Part shown: piece by piece, positions 48,080 through 59,062 of the stretch
How positions within the stretch are numbered: position 1 is the stretch's first letter
Layout: each line of letters opens with the position of its first letter
Assembly: GCA_039881045.1 (NCBI GenBank)
Contig: JAYWVB010000002.1
Span: 1 to 64,000, forward strand
From: Chaetomium olivaceum
Lineage: Eukaryota; Ascomycota; Sordariomycetes; Sordariales; Chaetomiaceae
Direction of reading: 5' to 3'
DNA: 64,000 nucleotides
The notes under the pieces: model-generated
What the model saw: the letters and a program-made list of their open reading frames with translations, nothing else
Told to the model about the DNA's origin: nothing
The model's database searches: none
Translations under genes and position numbers: made by a program

Positions 48080-49976
48080 ATGGACCCTCCACCAAGCTAC
48101 AGCACCTTCGCCTGCATCGGGACAGGGTTCTCGGGCATCTGCCTGGGCGCGACCCTCGAGCGGTGGCACCAGCTCCTCAGCACCACCCCGGTCTCAACCT
48201 CATCCTCACCCACCCCCTCCAACCCCTCCAACCCCCTCCACCCCAGCACCACCCCCCCTTCCCTAACCCTCTTCTCCCTCGACCCCGACCTCGGCGGCAC
48301 CTGGGCGTCGAACCGCTACCCCGGCGCGGCCTGCGACATCCCCAGCGCGCTGTACTCCTTCTCGTTCGCGTCCAACCCGCGCTGGACACGCGTGCTGCCG
48401 CCCGCGGGGGAGCTGCAGGCCTACCTGCGCCGGGTGGCAGACCGGTACGGGGTGACGCAGCGCATGGTGTTCGGGGTGCAGATCTGGCGCTGTGTTTGGG
48501 TGGAGGAGAGGGGGGTTTGGCGGTTGTGGGGGAGGAGGTATTTGAAGGGGGAGGATGGGGAGGATGGGGGAAGGGGGAGTTTGTGCACGAGTGTCGGTTT
48601 TTGTTCTCGGGGGCGGGGCATTTTATTAAGCCGAGGGAGTTGGGCGTGGAGGGGGTGGAGAGGTTTGAGGGGGAGATCTTTCACTCGGCAAGGTGGCGGG
48701 AGGATGTGGATTTGAAGGGGAAGAGGGTGGTGGTGTTTGGGAATGGGTGTACCGGGGCGCAGATCGTGCCGGCGATTGTTGGGCAGACGAAGCATTTGAC
48801 GCAGGTGGTGAGGTCGAAGCATTGGGTGTATCCGCCGATTGATAAGCGGATGCCCAAGGCGGCAAGGGTGTTGTTGGGCCTGGTGCCCGGGTTGGCGTTC
48901 GCGCAGCGGTTTCTGATTTATGCACTCGCTGAGGTTGACTGGAAGGGGTTCAAGTTGACCGAGGCGGGGGCTAGGTTCCGGAAAAACAAGCGGAAGGTGG
49001 TGGAGAAGTACATGCGCGAGACGGCGCCGGAGAAGTACCACGACATCCTTATCCCGGACTTTGAGATTGGGTGCAAGCGGCGAATCTTCGACACAAACTA
49101 CCTGAAGACCCTCCACGCCGAAAATCTTACCCTGACAAACGAGGGGGTGGCCGAGATCCTGCCCAACGGGATACGCATGCAGAGCGGTGAGGTTATCGAG
49201 GCCGACGTTATCATCATGGCCAACGGCTTCGCCACCAACCAGTACCTCGGGGGCGTTGAGGTGATCGGCCGGGGCGGCGAGACCCTTGAGGAGCATTGGG
49301 AGTCGTTCGGCGGGCCTGGGGCGTACAACTGCACAGCTGTCAGCGGCTTCCCCAATATGTTCTTCCTCCTCGGTAAGTTGTGTCTCCCCGTTTCCACGGC
49401 TTCGTAGCTGATGACAAATTTCAGGTCCTAACACTTCGACCGGGCACACCTCGGCCATCATTGCCATCGAGAATGCAGTCAACTACTCCTTGCGCGTCCT
49501 CCGGCCCGTTCTTGAAGGGCGTGCTGCTGTGGCCTGCCTCAAGCGGTCCGCTGAGGAAGACTGGACCAACCGCCTGCAGAGCTCCCTGAAGAACACCGTC
49601 TGGACCGGGTGTAACAACTGGTATACTCGCGGGGGATGGAATGCCATGACATACCCGTGGAGTCAAGCCCGGTGCTGGTATGACAGTCTGTTCCCGGTGT
49701 GGGAGGACTGGGAATTCACGGTGAGTTGTCCGTTAGTATTGTGAAGTCACGGCCTGCTAACGAAGATAGGGTAAATCGAAACCGGTAATCGTGAAGCGGC
49801 GGAGTCTTGGGCTTTGGTGCCTAAACCTTGTTGTACTAATCGCCGGTGGTTTGTTCGCATGGATTAAGCGGAATCCTGACTCTCAGCTCGCCACGTTTGT
49901 TGCATTCCAGGTGGCAGCGCTACCTGCTTGGAAGACATGGGCATTGAGGATGTTGCCTAAGCTGCGTCAGAGTTGA
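48080..49976 (+). CDS. Baeyer-Villiger-type flavin monooxygenase, one frameshift
   Basis: Inserts oxygen beside a ketone carbonyl, giving an ester or lactone, using FAD and NADPH. Three exons: 48080-49372, 49425-49720 and 49770-49976, about 598 aa. FAD motif GTGFSG (14-19); DPDLGGTWASNRYPGAACDI; Baeyer-Villiger fingerprint FEGEIFHSARW near 48665-48697 (FxGxxxHxxxW, with Arg where Pro is usual); NADPH motif FGNGCTGAQIVPA; later IMANGFATNQYLGGV and NWYTRGGWNAMTYPW. A Ser/Thr/Pro-rich loop lies between the first beta strands. The C-terminal hydrophobic segment CLNLVVLIAGGLFAWIK could anchor it. One base is missing in the G-rich run 48566-48577; as given, translation stops near 48715. Since both sides are well conserved and the break is in a homopolymer, error is likely. 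Confidence 0.88.
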
Positions 49977-50326
49977 TAGTAAGGAACCTGGGATTGTAAA
50001 CTAGTTGGAGCTGTAAACCCTGCTGTGTTAGATATCTAGAAATACTCAAGTTATATAGGCTTGGACAATATGTGTAAGACGGATATCTTGCAAAAAGCTA
50101 ACACTGCCAGTTAGTTAAGGATTGAATGGATGAGATCGTGCTGTGTGAAGAACCATGCGTACAGGGTGTGGGTGTCAGGCCGTGGCCGTATTCGTATGAT
50201 GAACCCATGGCATGCAAGGATATGAGTTGAATATGCCCCGCGATGTCCCACGGAGGGTAAATAGAATATTAAGAGTAGGGTATCCAGAGTATAAGACCAG
50301 AACCTCCGCCAGCACCAGTACCAAAT
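49977..50326. other. convergent 3' region, monooxygenase / regulator
   Basis: 350 bp between two converging stops. Nothing else seen. Confidence 0.4.
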
Positions 50327-53033
50327 CTACTGATAAATATCCATTCCCAAGCCGCCCGAGAGCATGTCGAGCGACTGGTCCCAGTTAAAGACCAATCCCG
50401 CCCCAAACATTTCCGCGTTACCAGCAGGCGACTGCCATTGGAAGCTGTTACCCAGATCCAAGGGTGGGTCGTCAGGTTGCATCATGGCCGCCTGTTGTCC
50501 CGAGCCGGGTGTTTCCCCATGCCCCGTCGCTGCGGTTAGGGTCGGTGGCTGCAAAGGCAGTTCTTGGTCTTTGTCCAACACAGCTACATGGAACTGGGAT
50601 CAAAATATGTCACCAAGCAAGCCGGGCCGGAGTAGGAACTTACCTGTTGAACGAGACATGACATCCGCATGCACTTTCTGGAGGACTCTCAACGACCTCT
50701 GTGCCGAGATGCTGAACGAAGTAAAGTGCGCCAAGATCTTCTGGCACAGCATCCAAGAGCGTTCTAGTCGCTGCTTGTCTAGCGATGCCAGCAGCGTTGG
50801 CGATAAATATCCCACGATGACGGCCAAGCCTGCGGTGAAAGCATCTGTGATAAAGTGATTAGCATTTAAGTTTTTTTTAACCCGTCAACACACTTGCGGG
50901 GAGCCATACACAAACCATCCCACCACCCCCACCCGTAGCTTTCGTGAGGTACGTATTGTGGATTAGTTCGATGAGGTCAACCGCACTTCCAAGGCATATC
51001 TTGGCACATCCCGCCGCGAACGACGTGAACAGTTCTTGACCGGCCGATACAGTCCCTGGTCGCGTGGGCGAGTTCGGTTCTGCCGAAGAGTTTGCCCCAG
51101 CTTCCGCGCAGAGTTGGGTGAGAATCGGGCGGTGAAGCATGAGGCGGAGGTATAGGAAGCTGGGGGCGTGTTAATATGGCCGGCGAGGTGAGGGAGTCGT
51201 CACACTTGCCTTCCCCGAAGAACAGTTCTCTGGGCAGTAATAACCGATCTGCGGTCGTCGTCGAGATTGCTAATATCGCAGGGCGATGTCCAGGACATGA
51301 TCGGAGGTAGGGCTGCCTCGTACCTCGAGAGCTTTGCGTCTAGCTCCAAGATGGCGTCCATTTCGTGTGGCTTCTGGTCGGGCCACGGCTGTGGGCCACT
51401 GGCGGGCGTTCCGGCAGAGGGTTGGTAGACATTGGAGAGGATTTCGCCGAGGATCCGGCATTGTCGAATGTACTCCACGTAATAACACAACTTGGATGGA
51501 GGCTCTCCAACCCCCGCTTGCGGTTGGGGGGTTCTCAGGGATTCCGCAAAACCAGCAGTCGAAGGCACGGGTAAGTCCGGCAGGTGGGCGGTCATAGTAG
51601 GCCGTCCGTAGGTCATGCTGACGATCCTGCGAGGGTGTAAGGTAAGTAACTGTCGGCCTGAGAACGGAAATGAGTGCTTACATGTCCAATATCACACAGC
51701 CATGCCATGTTCGCCGCCTTATTTCAGTCTCCAACTGGGGCCGACTGGTTTTGTCGGAGTCCGTGTGCAAGCCAAGCCCTTGAGCAACACGGCACGCCAG
51801 ACCGACAGCGTTCCAGCACCGGTTGGGGAACGGCGTGCTTTGGAGTAGCAACGCCATAAGCAACAACGATTGAACGACACCGACGTTGTTCATATCGATA
51901 AAATCCAGACCGACAAAGGCCTTGGCTCTGTTGAAGAAGGTCTCAATCGCTGAGGCCTTGTCCTTGAGACTAAGATCGGAGAACTGGGCGCCAAGAGCAA
52001 AAATCGTATTCAGAGAGCAGTGGAAGACAATGGTCCCCGCATCTGCACCTGGCGTGCTTCCGAGTCCCAGGCCTGGGAGCGCAGGTATGGTTGATTGCTG
52101 GTGAGCGGGCTGCCATAGAGTTTCATACGCCCGCATAAATGTGTCCTTGTCGAAAAGGGGATGTAACCAATATATCCTTTCCCAGAACCGGGTCAAGAGG
52201 TGGTCGGCGAGGTTGCGCGGTGGCAGGGCAAACTTGTCCGCTTGGGCAAACTGTGTGGTGCTCAATGGTTCTGACCTTGCAAAGTTCATGGCAAAGGCTT
52301 GTGCCCTCGTTACATTGGTCTCTGGGTATCGCGGCCGGTGTGGCTTGACTGATGTGTACGCCTCTTTCATGAAGGAGGCAGCAGAAGAGCTGCCGTAAAA
52401 CTCATTAGCACACCATCGATTGTCTCAGACACATCATGCTCGGTGGTAACAGTTCCCATGGCTGTAACACTAGCTGTTGACTCGGTTGCGTCTATTCGGT
52501 CATGGTCGGGGGAGGTCACCGCGATCGGAGGGCGCAGGGCCGGGGAAGAAGCATGCTCCCGGAGGCCCTGAACCGGGCTCGGGACAGGCAGACCGGGTTC
52601 GCTCCGTTGTTGTTGGCCGGGGAGAAGTGGGGACACGGGAGACCGGCTCGGCGCTACGGATCCATCTTCGGGGTCTGCCGAGTCCAAGGGAGGGATGGGG
52701 ACGCCGTGGTCGGCGCATGTTTTCTCGAGCAGCTGGATCCGGTCGTGGAGAACTTTGATATAACTAACGGCCGAGATGTCAGTTAAGCCCAAAGCGTCGA
52801 CAACGACATGGCCCAAGACACACTAGTGATACTCACGCGTCGTTGCTTGCCGTTCGGGCGTTATCGAGGGTGTACACGCAAAGATGCAGTGGGAGTGACC
52901 GACGCTGACAAGTGGAGCATATCGGCTTCGCCCCGTCGCATCGAGACTTTCTCTCACGGCAGGGCTCACAAGCCAACGGGATCTTCCTCCGACGCTGCCT
53001 GTCACCGCGATCGTTGCGGCGTTCAGTAGCCAT
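50327..53033 (-). CDS. Zn2Cys6 transcription factor with fungal-specific TF domain
   Basis: Probable pathway regulator of the neighbouring oxidative genes, about 806 aa. The binuclear zinc cluster near residues 22-53, ACEPCRERKSRCDGAKPIC and STCQRRSLPLHLC, has spacing C-x2-C-x6-C-x6-C-x2-C-x9-C; the coiled coil IKVLHDRIQLLEKTC follows. The middle-homology region includes FWERIYWLHPLFDKDTFMRA and LACRVAQGLGLHTDSDK, RRRTWHGCVILDMIVSMTYG, FLYLRLMLHRPIL. Introns: 52764-52836, 51627-51681, 51160-51209 (GC-AG), 50845-50893, 50584-50643. One base seems missing near 52405-52425; correction gives NEFYGSSSAASFMKEAY, a conserved motif. A second doubtful spot is the G-rich segment near 50920-50935. It ends in an acidic, Gln/Met-rich region, a possible activation domain. 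Confidence 0.85.
51160..51209 (-). other. GC-AG intron of the Zn2Cys6 regulator gene
   Basis: Donor GCAAGT after CGGGGAAG and acceptor CCCCAG before CTTCCTATAC. The in-phase join RTVLRGSFLYLRLMLHRP falls exactly in the conserved helix of this family; the nearby GT (GTGTGA) gives the wrong phase. Confidence 0.7.
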
Positions 53034-53976
53034 GTCTCGGGATGGCGCCGACGTGTCAGACTCCGAGTCGGAATTGAGCCTGGTTTTGGCTTGAAGGAGG
53101 CGGGAAGGGGAGTATGGGCGCCCCCCGATGTGTAACGCTAAAGCAATTCCTAACGGGGACCCTCAACACAAATTAGATGCTAACAATGCATGCCTATGGT
53201 GCACATGCTCCAAACACGTTCGACGACTCGGGTTGATGGAAGCGGCGGGATTGGTTGTCCGCGATGGTCGGAAGGAGCCCGAAAAGTCGGATACTCTCCG
53301 AGGCAGGGGTGTCCGCCGATCGCTCCTGTACCTTTCCTCTCTGGTCTTTGCACTTGGCTTCACCAGGCCATTGGCAAAAGTGGGGAAACCATTTCCCAAA
53401 GGGGCTTCTGTGGTCCTCCCGATAAGGACTTGATCAAGCTTCGGTTTTTGGCTTTCTGCTGCTCTGTAACTCTGTTTGACTTCCCAGCACTCCTTGCCTG
53501 TGACGATTATTTAGCAGTACTCATTATGCAAAAATGTCACTATGGTTGAAGATGGGATTATCTACGACCAAATTGCAACGGCAGTGCACCACGATAAAAC
53601 CAACGAGAAGCAAGCAAAGCGCGTGCAGAGTACCTAGACTCGTTAAAGTCATCGATGGATGAGAAAAACTGAGATGCATGAGACAGCGATGTTGGTCATG
53701 CCGCTCTTGTTGTTTGTGTATTCGACAACGCACATGACACACAGGCAGAGCACGACGACATTTCTTTGCCAGCACAATTGATGAAAACCGAAAAGAATAA
53801 AGCTTGTTCTGGTGTTGCTCTAACAGTGGCTCCGTCTCCCGAGACTCAAAGCAGCCATTCAGGGCTACGAAGATACCTAGGTATATATCCACCGCCTCTC
53901 TAGCCCTTCCCGTTTCCTGCTTCCCCCAACCTCCACCAAGGCACCACTCCCCCAGAAGCTCAGAACGCGCCCCCTC
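53034..53976. other. promoter region of the regulator gene
   Basis: 0.94 kb upstream of the regulator, meeting the 3' end of the next minus-strand gene. A frame at 53128-53549 is unsupported. Confidence 0.4.
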
Positions 53977-54833
53977 TCAAACCTTGCTAATCCACAAATA
54001 CACCGTCGGCACCGTCCCCTCCCTCTTCTCCACCCAGCCCATATCCCTCACCGTCCGCGCCATCATGATCTCATCATCCCCCGTACAATGCTCCTTCCAC
54101 CCCCACTTCCCGCCGCCCTTCGGATACACCTCCCAAAACTGATTCTTCGCCTTGTCCGGGTTCTCGGCCCCAAACCCCACCAACAACTCGGCCATGGTGA
54201 CATTCGCCGGCACCTTGGCCGCATGGAAGGGGATGTCCGCGTACGAGCCCGGCACCAGCGTCCACGGCGGCACCGCGCACTTGAGCACGATCAGCTTGGC
54301 GTGCTCCGTCGGGAAGAAGTAGTTGAACCCGGGCTCGGCGCCGGCCCCGCCCGTGCTGTTGATGTGGTTGGCCGCCGGGAAGTCCGGGTCGACCACGGGC
54401 GCCGGCTGCGGGAACCGGCCGGACCCGTTGAGCCCGGAGATGTATTGGTAGACCTGCCCCTGCGCGTCGACGGCCATGGCCGTGCCCAGCTGGTGCGGCG
54501 CGCCGCCGGTGCCGGCCGGGGCGGCGGTGTAAGGCGGGGGAGGGGGCGCCGGGTAGTAGGGGTTGTAGTAGGGGTATATGTGCGGCGGCAGGCCGGGGAT
54601 GCCGGGGATTGCCGCCATGCTCATGCCGGGGAGGTGTGGCATGGTTATACCAGGGATGTGAGGTATGCCCATGCTGGGGATTGGGTAAAAGGGCGGTTGG
54701 ACGGTCATGATGGTGCCGGGAGGGGGGCGCCGAAGTCAGGGGGCGGGGGAGCGCCGGTCAGGGGGCCGAAGGGCGGAGGCGGGCCGGGATCCCGGCCAAA
54801 GGCGGGATTGTTGCCTGCTCCAGAGAGGATCAT
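53977..54833 (-). CDS. Pro/Gly-rich protein with conserved-looking C-terminus
   Basis: An intact frame from ATG 54708 gives 243 aa. A better start is ATG 54833 (MILSGAGNNPAFGRDPGPP..), reached if one base is added to the C6 run (plus-strand G6, 54722-54727), giving about 285 aa and a continuous Pro-rich N-terminus. The N-terminal half is low complexity (PHIYPYYNPYYPAPPPPPY), of the RNA-binding or scaffold type. The C-terminal half is folded in appearance: FNYFFPTEHAKLIVLKCAVP, PWTLVPGSYADIPFHAAKVP, NVTMAELLVGFGAENPDKAK, TVRDMGWVEKREGTVPTVYL. I do not know the family. No signal peptide. Confidence 0.7.
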
Positions 54834-56281
54834 TGCTGGGTTGAGGAGGATGATGATGGGCGTTGTTGTCTGCTTGTTGGGCTGTATGTGGGTGTTTGTT
54901 GCTGTGTGTTGATGAGCTCAGGATTGATGAGCACAGGAGAATGGATGTTGAGAAAAGGGGGACAGCTGGGAAGGCAGGAGAACCTTTATACACCCCAAGG
55001 AGCAGAGTCATCTCGAGATTCCAGGAGCATCATGAACTAGGAGCCTCATGATGCCCCTTTGTGAGTCAGACCACCGGTATCAGGCCATCGGTATCAGGGG
55101 CTGTTTCTGTGCACCGCGATAGTCTTTGTGGTGTTGTTGAAAACTTAAGACCGCCGCGGCTTGTGTAGCAATGATATCCCTTAGAGGGACGTTAAGACGA
55201 ACACTAGCAGGTGAGTTTTGCAGTGGAGGAGGTCCACTAGATGAAACCACTCGTGATGCAGGGAGTCAGAGTCCAGTCGGCTGCCCTCAAAGGGCCCTTT
55301 TTGTTAACGGTCGTGATGCACAAGTATGACTGCCATAGCGGCGATGAAAATTGGAAAAGAGTGTGTAAGTGGGAAGTTTAGATGTATTCAACTATGCTGT
55401 CACTGTTGTCTACGGACCGAAACAAATGAGGGTTGGCTTGACCGTTTCATGCAATGTTCACTACTGTGGTGGGCTCGCTCAGGTTCATGCGAGCTGTAGG
55501 TGTTGCGTGAGTGGCTGTAAGAGAACTAGTCCAATGTGGCATTGACCTTTGTCCCGGAAGCCAGCACAGAAACAGGCATGGAACCGGGGGCACATGCTAG
55601 GGTCAACCCCTCCCGCTGTGTTGTCATCGTTTCAGGTTGAGACGAAAATACAATCATTTGTTCTAGCCTTGACAAAGCAGCCCTTGTTTAACATGGCAAC
55701 ATGGCACTCTGCAATCCTTCTTAGGCCTTGCGATCTAATGAGGAAGGAGAGATATTGAGGATGCATGTGGTGTCGAATGCTTTCAGAGTCAATTTGTTCC
55801 CGAGACGTTGACACCTGTATCTTCATCGGATCAGGTAGTCATGCCATCAGTGGGCTGAGCGATCCAAGGACTAGGGAAACGTAGCCTTCGAAGATTCCGC
55901 ATGACTGCACCTGAGTGTAACTACGAGGGGCATCGCCCATCTTATGGTTGCGAATCGAATCGGTGGCTGACGTGTATGAGCTTTACGTTGTTCAGTGGTG
56001 CTTTGGGTATCACAACCGAAGTGGCAACCTTCCATGGTGTCTTTGGAGATACCAATCTCTCATTTGGCCGTATTTGATGTTGCTTTTGGAAATGATGATT
56101 TCCAACGCCCACCCGGTCTCCTGAGGCCCAAGAGCGCCGACCTGCTCGTGTTTCCCTTGTTGTATCCATCCTCCCACATCCTGACATTGCAAGAGATTCT
56201 TCCCATCAAATCCACCATCCATTCCAACTAAAAACCAACTGCATAAGAAACGTACATCCATGCTCACCCACCCACCCACTC
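54834..56281. other. 1.4-kb intergenic, no supported gene
   Basis: Upstream region of the Pro-rich gene and 3' region of the ankyrin gene. A plus-strand frame at 55549-55758 and a pair around 55995-56285 lack any protein-like feature. Confidence 0.5.
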
Positions 56282-57042
56282 TCAATCCCCGACCTCCTGC
56301 CCCACCAGCCTCACCGCCCCGCCCGTCTTGCCCACCTCGCCCTCCCTCCTCGCCTGCTTCCGGCGCTCAACCTCCCCGACCAGCGTCTTGAGATAGACCT
56401 CTGCCTGCACGGTGGCGCTGTAAGCCTCGGCGGTCCAACTCCAGGCGTTCATCCTACCGGCGTCGGCGCCCGCGGCCAGCAGGGTGCGCAGCACGAGCAG
56501 GTTGCCGTTGCTGCTGGCAAAGTGCAGCGCCGTGTTCCCGTCGACGTCGGCCTGCGCGAGGGCGGCGGCCGCGCCGCCCGGCGCGTACGTCAGCAGGATC
56601 TGCACCAGCGTGTCGTGGCCGTGCAGGCTGGCCTCCATGATGGCGTCGCGCCCGCGCGCGTCCTGGCGCAGGATGGAGGCCGGGTCGTTCTCGCTCAGCA
56701 GGTGAACGACCTCGGTGTGCCCGGCGGCGGCGGCCAGCATGAGCGCCGTCTGGTGGTCGTCGTTGAGGGCCGGCGTGTCGGCCTCGTGGCCCAGCTCGAC
56801 GAGCAGCTTGCAGATGGGCAGGTGGCCGAGCGAGGCGGCCAAGTGCAGGTTGGAGCTTGCGTTGCCCGTGAGCGAGAGGTCCGGGTTGTGCAGCAAATGG
56901 GGGTGGGATTTGAGGATGCGCCGGGCGAGCAGTGCATCGTTGGAGTGAATTGCCCGGCGGAGGCGGATGGAGGGGTCGATCCTGGGGTTGCGGTTAGTTT
57001 AGGATTCCGGGTTCATTCGACATTCTGAGAGTGCACACACAT
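56282..57042 (-). CDS. small ankyrin-repeat protein, 233 aa; start codon split by intron
   Basis: Ankyrin repeats fill most of the protein: SNLHLAASLGHLPICKLLVE, TALMLAAAAGHTEVVHLLSE, RDAIMEASLHGHDTLVQILL, TALHFASSNGNLLVLRTLLA, then WSWTAEAYSATVQAEVYLKT and a charged end. The frame runs upstream without Met to IDPSIRLRRAIHSNDALLAR, preceded by acceptor ACCCCAG|G at 56981/56982. Upstream, CACCAT|GTGTGT at 57041/57040 supplies A and T of the start codon; the spliced start reads MIDPSIRLRRAI, and the intron is 59 nt with a CTAAC branch point. Related fungal ankyrin proteins, as I recall, also open M-x-DPS-I-x-LRRAI. Function unknown; cytosolic adaptor-like. Confidence 0.75.
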
Positions 57043-57762
57043 GGTGGTCGTGTCGGTGGCGAGAGACAGAAGGGTGAGGGCAGTGGTGGAGTGTTGTGTT
57101 GGGGCTTAGGTGACGCGGGAGTTCAGCACGTTTCGTTGTTGGTTGTTGGGAAGTGCGGCGTTTAAGCAGTGTGCCACAGAAGGAACCCCTGCTCAGCCAG
57201 GCACGCCAGGGCAGACAGCTGTCCGGACGATGGCGGGCCGCGGGGGAATTGGATCCACACCGCTGTCAACTCCAACATAAACCCCATTCAATTGGCCATC
57301 TCTGTGATGCAATCATCGGGTAAGGTACCCTGCCTCGTCTGCTTCTCGGCATGTTGTCCATGTGCAACTTCATACATTACCGTAATTATGACGTTCACAC
57401 ATCCGAAGTGGTTACTCCAACACGGCCGAATGAGATTTGACACCCGCTTGGTTCAGCGCATGACCAATGGAAGCTCACCTAGGATAAACTGCACAGCCGA
57501 ATCCAAGTCCGCACCGGCTTTATCCTGAACAACCCAGAACTTAGAACCTTGCGTCCAGAAGAACGGGAATGGAATGTTCATGATCCCGTCTCCTGTACTC
57601 TGTGTTTTATACAGCCACTATATAAGAAAGGTGCATTAACCATTTCAAAAGTGCTCTCGGCACCTCCCTCATACTTTCTGGCCTGGTCGTCGGACTTAGA
57701 GTAAGGTACCTTACATCAGATACCTATCAGAGCCTCCCCATCTGCGTACCGTGAACTAAATT
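57043..57762. other. divergent promoter region
   Basis: 0.7 kb between the ankyrin gene and the 2EXR gene. No supported ORF. Confidence 0.4.
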
Positions 57763-58625
57763 ATGGACCCCCAGCAATTCAACCAGACTCAAACCGCGCC
57801 CTGCAAAGCTCCTCAAAGGACCGGTTGGCAAAATCTTCCCCATGAGCTGCGCGTCATAATTTACCAGTTGACCTGGAAATCGCGAAGGATTGCGGTGGGC
57901 TCCCTCCTACCCCCAAAGCCGAAGAAGGGTGACTATGACCTAGAACAGTACATTGAACATATAGTTTACGGTCCTCGTGCGCCACCGGCTACAGCCCGTG
58001 TCGACTGCGAGGGCCGCAATATAACTCTTCGGTATTATAGGTGCATCACCAGAGATCCCCTTTATTCTCCGCACTACGGCAACTCCGTAACCTACTTCAA
58101 CCCCTCTCTGGATATCGTCTTTTTTGGCTGGCTTCCAGTCCTGTCTACCCTCCCGCAACCCCCTCCCGAGAGTACCCAGCCACTGCTCAATATCCTGGCT
58201 TTGGTAAAACATATCGGGGTTGAAACTGGAGACACCCGTTTTTTAAACAGCTAGAAGCAGTTCTGGAGAAAGATACACCGGCAGTCCGCAATATGTGTCC
58301 CGCGCTTCAAACCGTGGACCATGCCGTTCAAGACCTGACCGGCTGGGCTCGTGTCAGGCTGTGCCGAAACCCGAGCTGCACGGAAACGACCCACCGCACA
58401 CTATCCGAGAACGGTCCTTGGGGTGTACATAGGCTACGGGGTAAATATTTTCTTGGAATTACTGGCAAGGCAATGATGACGTATCGGCCTTGTCGAGAAA
58501 TGCCAGCCGAGATGATGGGAGCCTCGCCCTTTTTGGAACCCGATACAGATTTCAAAGAGGGCCCAATTGGACCAGCTGGATGCTGGGGAAGACTGCAGCC
58601 GGATGATGAGGAAGACTCGGACTGA
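57763..58625 (+). CDS. 2EXR-type fungal protein, one frameshift
   Basis: Member of the fungal 2EXR-like family, which opens with a motif like xNLPxELRxxIYxLxW; here GWQNLPHELRVIIYQLTWKS at about residues 22-41. Function of the family is unknown. About 287 aa if the frame is continuous. Landmarks: NSVTYFNPSLDIVFFGWLPV and MMTYRPCREMPAEMMGASPF. As given, the first frame stops at 58254. One more T in the T6 run 58239-58244 would continue it as RFFKQLEAVLEKDTPAVRNM to the stop at 58625. No introns. A decayed paralogue follows 0.4 kb downstream in the same direction. Confidence 0.75.
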
Positions 58626-59062
58626 GCTAGGATTGGAATGCCTCGGTCGGGGACCGACCTTTGCTGAAACCTAGGTTTCCTGTCAAAACCTATCAATAAA
58701 GAGGCAAAGGCGATTGTTATGAATAGAGTACAAACAATAATACCGTTACCAGACATAGTTTGACCTAGGTACCTTGGCCAAGTTTATTCAAAATAGACTC
58801 CACGACCTAACCCAAATCATGAACAACCTGTAATCCCGAACAAGAGGAATAAGTGGCTGTTCACAACGAAAACGTTGTATTTCAGCGGCCGTTAAGACCA
58901 CGAATTGCATAAAAGACCCTCATAGTTTGCAGGTGAGACCCGGGACCTCTCCCACACTGTTTGGTTGTATGCATCAATCTTTCGTCATAAAGTCCGCAAA
59001 CTTAAACGTAAGTATGAGTCTAACCCATCCCGACCAAAAACGCCCCAGAGTACCTAGGCTGG
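58626..59062. other. spacer between 2EXR copies
   Basis: AT-richer than neighbouring gene space. No ORF. It may hold the decayed start of the pseudogene, which I cannot delimit. Confidence 0.35.

Noticed and set aside
48421..49482. Minus-strand ORF of 353 codons over the monooxygenase
   Set aside because: Antisense shadow of a gene with FAD, NADPH and fingerprint motifs.
41023..53033. Classical secondary-metabolite cluster
   Set aside because: No PKS, NRPS, terpene synthase or prenyltransferase core is present in the window; the enzymes fit lipid oxidation better, though a core gene outside cannot be excluded for other parts.
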